Below are positions 40,119 through 41,318 of a DNA stretch of 41,318 nt, piece by piece. Source of the stretch: an uncultured Bacteroides sp. GTDB lineage: Bacteria; Bacteroidota; Bacteroidia; Bacteroidales; Bacteroidaceae. The notes beneath the pieces were generated by a model. The model saw nothing but the letters and a program-made list of their open reading frames with translations, did no database searches and was not told the DNA's origin. The position numbers and the translations under genes were made by a program. Positions within the stretch are counted from its first letter, which is position 1. Each line of letters begins with the position of its first letter. The stretch spans positions 1 through 41,318 of the forward strand of contig NZ_CAJTSC010000031.1 of NCBI RefSeq assembly GCF_910578895.1. Reading direction: 5' to 3'.

Positions 40119-40568
40119 TTACTGATTTATTGTTGGGATTAAAGATGTTATGTTTTGCTCTGTTATGAATTTTTCGAGGGCGTTCTTTGAACGCCTGTCT
40201 AACTTTAATTCATTATTCCATATCGGTAATCTTTTGTGGTAGATAATGTGTGTTAATATCAAGCAGAACTCAATAATTAAAGGATTATCATCTTTTCCCG
40301 TATCATACCAGGATATCTCTAATTTATGGATAGAGTCTTTTTCCATTAATTGAGGCCATAATATGCTTCTGTAGACGAGATTATCTGATGATTCATCTTT
40401 TTGCCTTCCATAGAGCCTTCTCCGTAGGCCGCCTTTCCGAGAGATGGGGCAGTTGTTTTCAAAATGACCTGAACTGCCTATATAGACGATTTCTTTACTA
40501 TTGTTGCGATAACCATATATAATATATACACCACAACACTTGTCTATATTCTCATATTGGATTTCCAT
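40119..40568 (-). CDS. GIY-YIG-type nuclease domain protein, stand-alone
   Basis: A 149-residue protein. GVYIIYG (about residues 13-19) and VYIGSSG (about 28-34) form the two strands of a GIY-YIG core; GGLRRRLYG carries the basic residues expected in the following helix, and IIEFCLI offers the catalytic Glu. No DNA-binding extension, mismatch-repair or restriction partner is fused or adjacent. It could be a homing-type or defence nuclease, or an inactive relative; I cannot say which. No signal peptide, so cytoplasmic. An insertion sequence ends 64 bp upstream and may have separated it from its original promoter or neighbours. Confidence 0.6.
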   Translation of the reverse strand: MEIQYENIDKCCGVYIIYGYRNNSKEIVYIGSSGHFENNCPISRKGGLRRRLYGRQKDESSDNLVYRSILWPQLMEKDSIHKLEISWYDTGKDDNPLIIEFCLILTHIIYHKRLPIWNNELKLDRRSKNALEKFITEQNITSLIPTINQ

Positions 40569-40631
40569 GCATTTTGCTTTCAGGTTGTCTTTGATGTGGA
40601 AGGTGAATGAACCGTTAGGATACTTTTTTAT

Positions 40632-41318
40632 GGCTCAGTTGTAATTCTTGGGGGATTAACCTTTGTTAATTCCCCTTTATGCATACACCTTTGCTAATCT
40701 ATACAGAAAGAACCTCTTATCTACCACTCCACGAAATGAAGCCCTAAATGCTTTAATTTTTGCATTAAAAGCTTCCGCAGCAGCATTTGTGCTCCTGTTT
40801 ACAAAGTAGTTTAATATCCGTTCGTAATGATTCTCAATGGAACTTGCAACAGTGGTGAATGTATCATACCCAAACTCCTCAATTTCATTATACCAAAGTG
40901 CGAGTTTGGCACGAGCCACATCTTTATCTGTATAGTCTGAAAATATCTTCCCTAATCGTAGTGCGTAATAGTACACTGATTTTATATCCGGGAACTGTTC
41001 AAAGAGTATTTGGGCTCTTGTCTTCTGGCTTTGCAGCCACTTGTCCGGAGCCTTAAACAGCAGGTACCGGCTTCTGGCTAACAACTGTCTGAGTGTATCT
41101 CCATTGCTAAACACTTCAGGTTCATGACTTTTCCCCTTGGCTTTAGCTTCCTTGATTTTCCTGTTCTCATCCTTCATTACTTGCCAGCGATAAGCGATCC
41201 GAAGGTCTTGTACAGCTTCATAAACCAACTTTGAAACATGGAAACGATCCACTACCTGCATGGCCCCGGGAAAACAACGTCCGGCTATTTTCCGCATACT
41301 GCCGGCCATATCAAGTGT
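40632..41318 (-). mobile_element. ISL3-type (ISAon1-like) insertion sequence, partial
   Basis: The element runs off the right edge. Its left boundary is put at 40632, where GGCTCAGTTGTAATTC begins, because ISL3 elements typically start with GGCTC followed by a T-rich stretch, and because the transposase stop is 45 bp inside. The flanking ACTTTTTTAT would hold the target-site duplication (8 bp in this family). A near-perfect hairpin (GGGGATTAAC, CTTT, GTTAATTCCCC) lies between the end and the stop codon. Confidence 0.6.
40677..41318 (-). CDS. ISL3-type transposase, C-terminal part
   Basis: Catalyses transposition of the insertion sequence by a DDE mechanism. The frame is open to the window edge, so the first visible residues are internal (TLDMAGSMRKI). 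Landmarks of the ISL3/ISAon1 DDE domain: the Asp-Met motif, VVDRFHVSKLVYEAVQDLR, a helical middle (RSRYLLFKAPDKW), and near the end STNAAAEAFNAKIKAF with the catalytic Glu, followed by RGVVDKRFFLYRL. At least 214 residues are present with no stop or frameshift, so the copy could be intact beyond the window. Confidence 0.88.
   Translation of the reverse strand, partial: TLDMAGSMRKIAGRCFPGAMQVVDRFHVSKLVYEAVQDLRIAYRWQVMKDENRKIKEAKAKGKSHEPEVFSNGDTLRQLLARSRYLLFKAPDKWLQSQKTRAQILFEQFPDIKSVYYYALRLGKIFSDYTDKDVARAKLALWYNEIEEFGYDTFTTVASSIENHYERILNYFVNRSTNAAAEAFNAKIKAFRASFRGVVDKRFFLYRLAKVYA

Noticed and set aside
40646..40675. Hairpin behind the transposase as an intrinsic terminator
   Set aside because: The stem is good but no T-run follows on the minus strand; it is more likely part of the insertion-sequence end.
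1..41318. tRNA, rRNA or known riboswitch
   Set aside because: I saw no cloverleaf-like pattern, rRNA block or recognisable riboswitch core in the gaps, though a covariance-model search would be needed to be certain.

Overview
The window looks like a chromosomal segment of a gut Bacteroides or close relative. The evidence is three SusC/SusD pairs, a one-protein hybrid two-component regulator, BACON domains, Bacteroidota-type -7 promoter elements (TAnnTTTG) before most leading genes, and an ISL3/ISAon1-type insertion sequence at the right edge. I cannot name the species from sequence alone.

Left part (1-29.1 kb): a polysaccharide utilization locus (PUL) for a uronic-acid-containing glycan. On the + strand come a GH88 unsaturated glucuronyl hydrolase, two successive SusC/SusD pairs, a surface lipoprotein with two BACON-like domains and a right-handed beta-helix, and a PL8-type polysaccharide lyase. 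Converging on it from the other strand is an operon of two tandem DUF2264 proteins, a third SusC/SusD pair and a GH105 hydrolase. A 39-bp palindrome separates the two converging operons. The hybrid two-component regulator is divergent from the second operon and presumably controls both. Proposed logic: the beta-helix protein and the SusC/SusD pairs bind, cut and import the glycan; periplasmic PL8 cleaves by beta-elimination; GH88 and GH105 remove the resulting 4,5-unsaturated uronates; the DUF2264 pair trims other residues. No sulfatase, kinase or transporter for the final sugars is present, so the substrate stays open.

Right part (29.1-39.4 kb): core genes of clearly higher GC. They are an Imm17-like small membrane protein, tsaE, a metal ABC permease, a membrane-anchored CCGxHxxC protein, aroA, pabC-pabB, a DUF2721 protein and a tricorn-like S41 protease. 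After these come a 680-bp repeat-rich gap, a solitary GIY-YIG-type protein and a truncated (by the window edge) ISL3-type transposase.

The least expected signal is between the genes. Four intergenic regions (1-121, 31007-31094, 33346-33543, 39827-39914) carry degenerate tandem arrays with the same exact 22-bp period although their sequences differ; two of them share a unit built on the core ACATTAATGT. A second family of nested, self-complementary elements (29931-30162, 31613-31822, 39561-39640, 39937-40022, with a terminus at 33797-33820) shares ends of the type CACGGCTTTTTCATTTRCAG and tends to sit just behind the stop codons of minus-strand genes; one copy even encodes the last residues of AroA.
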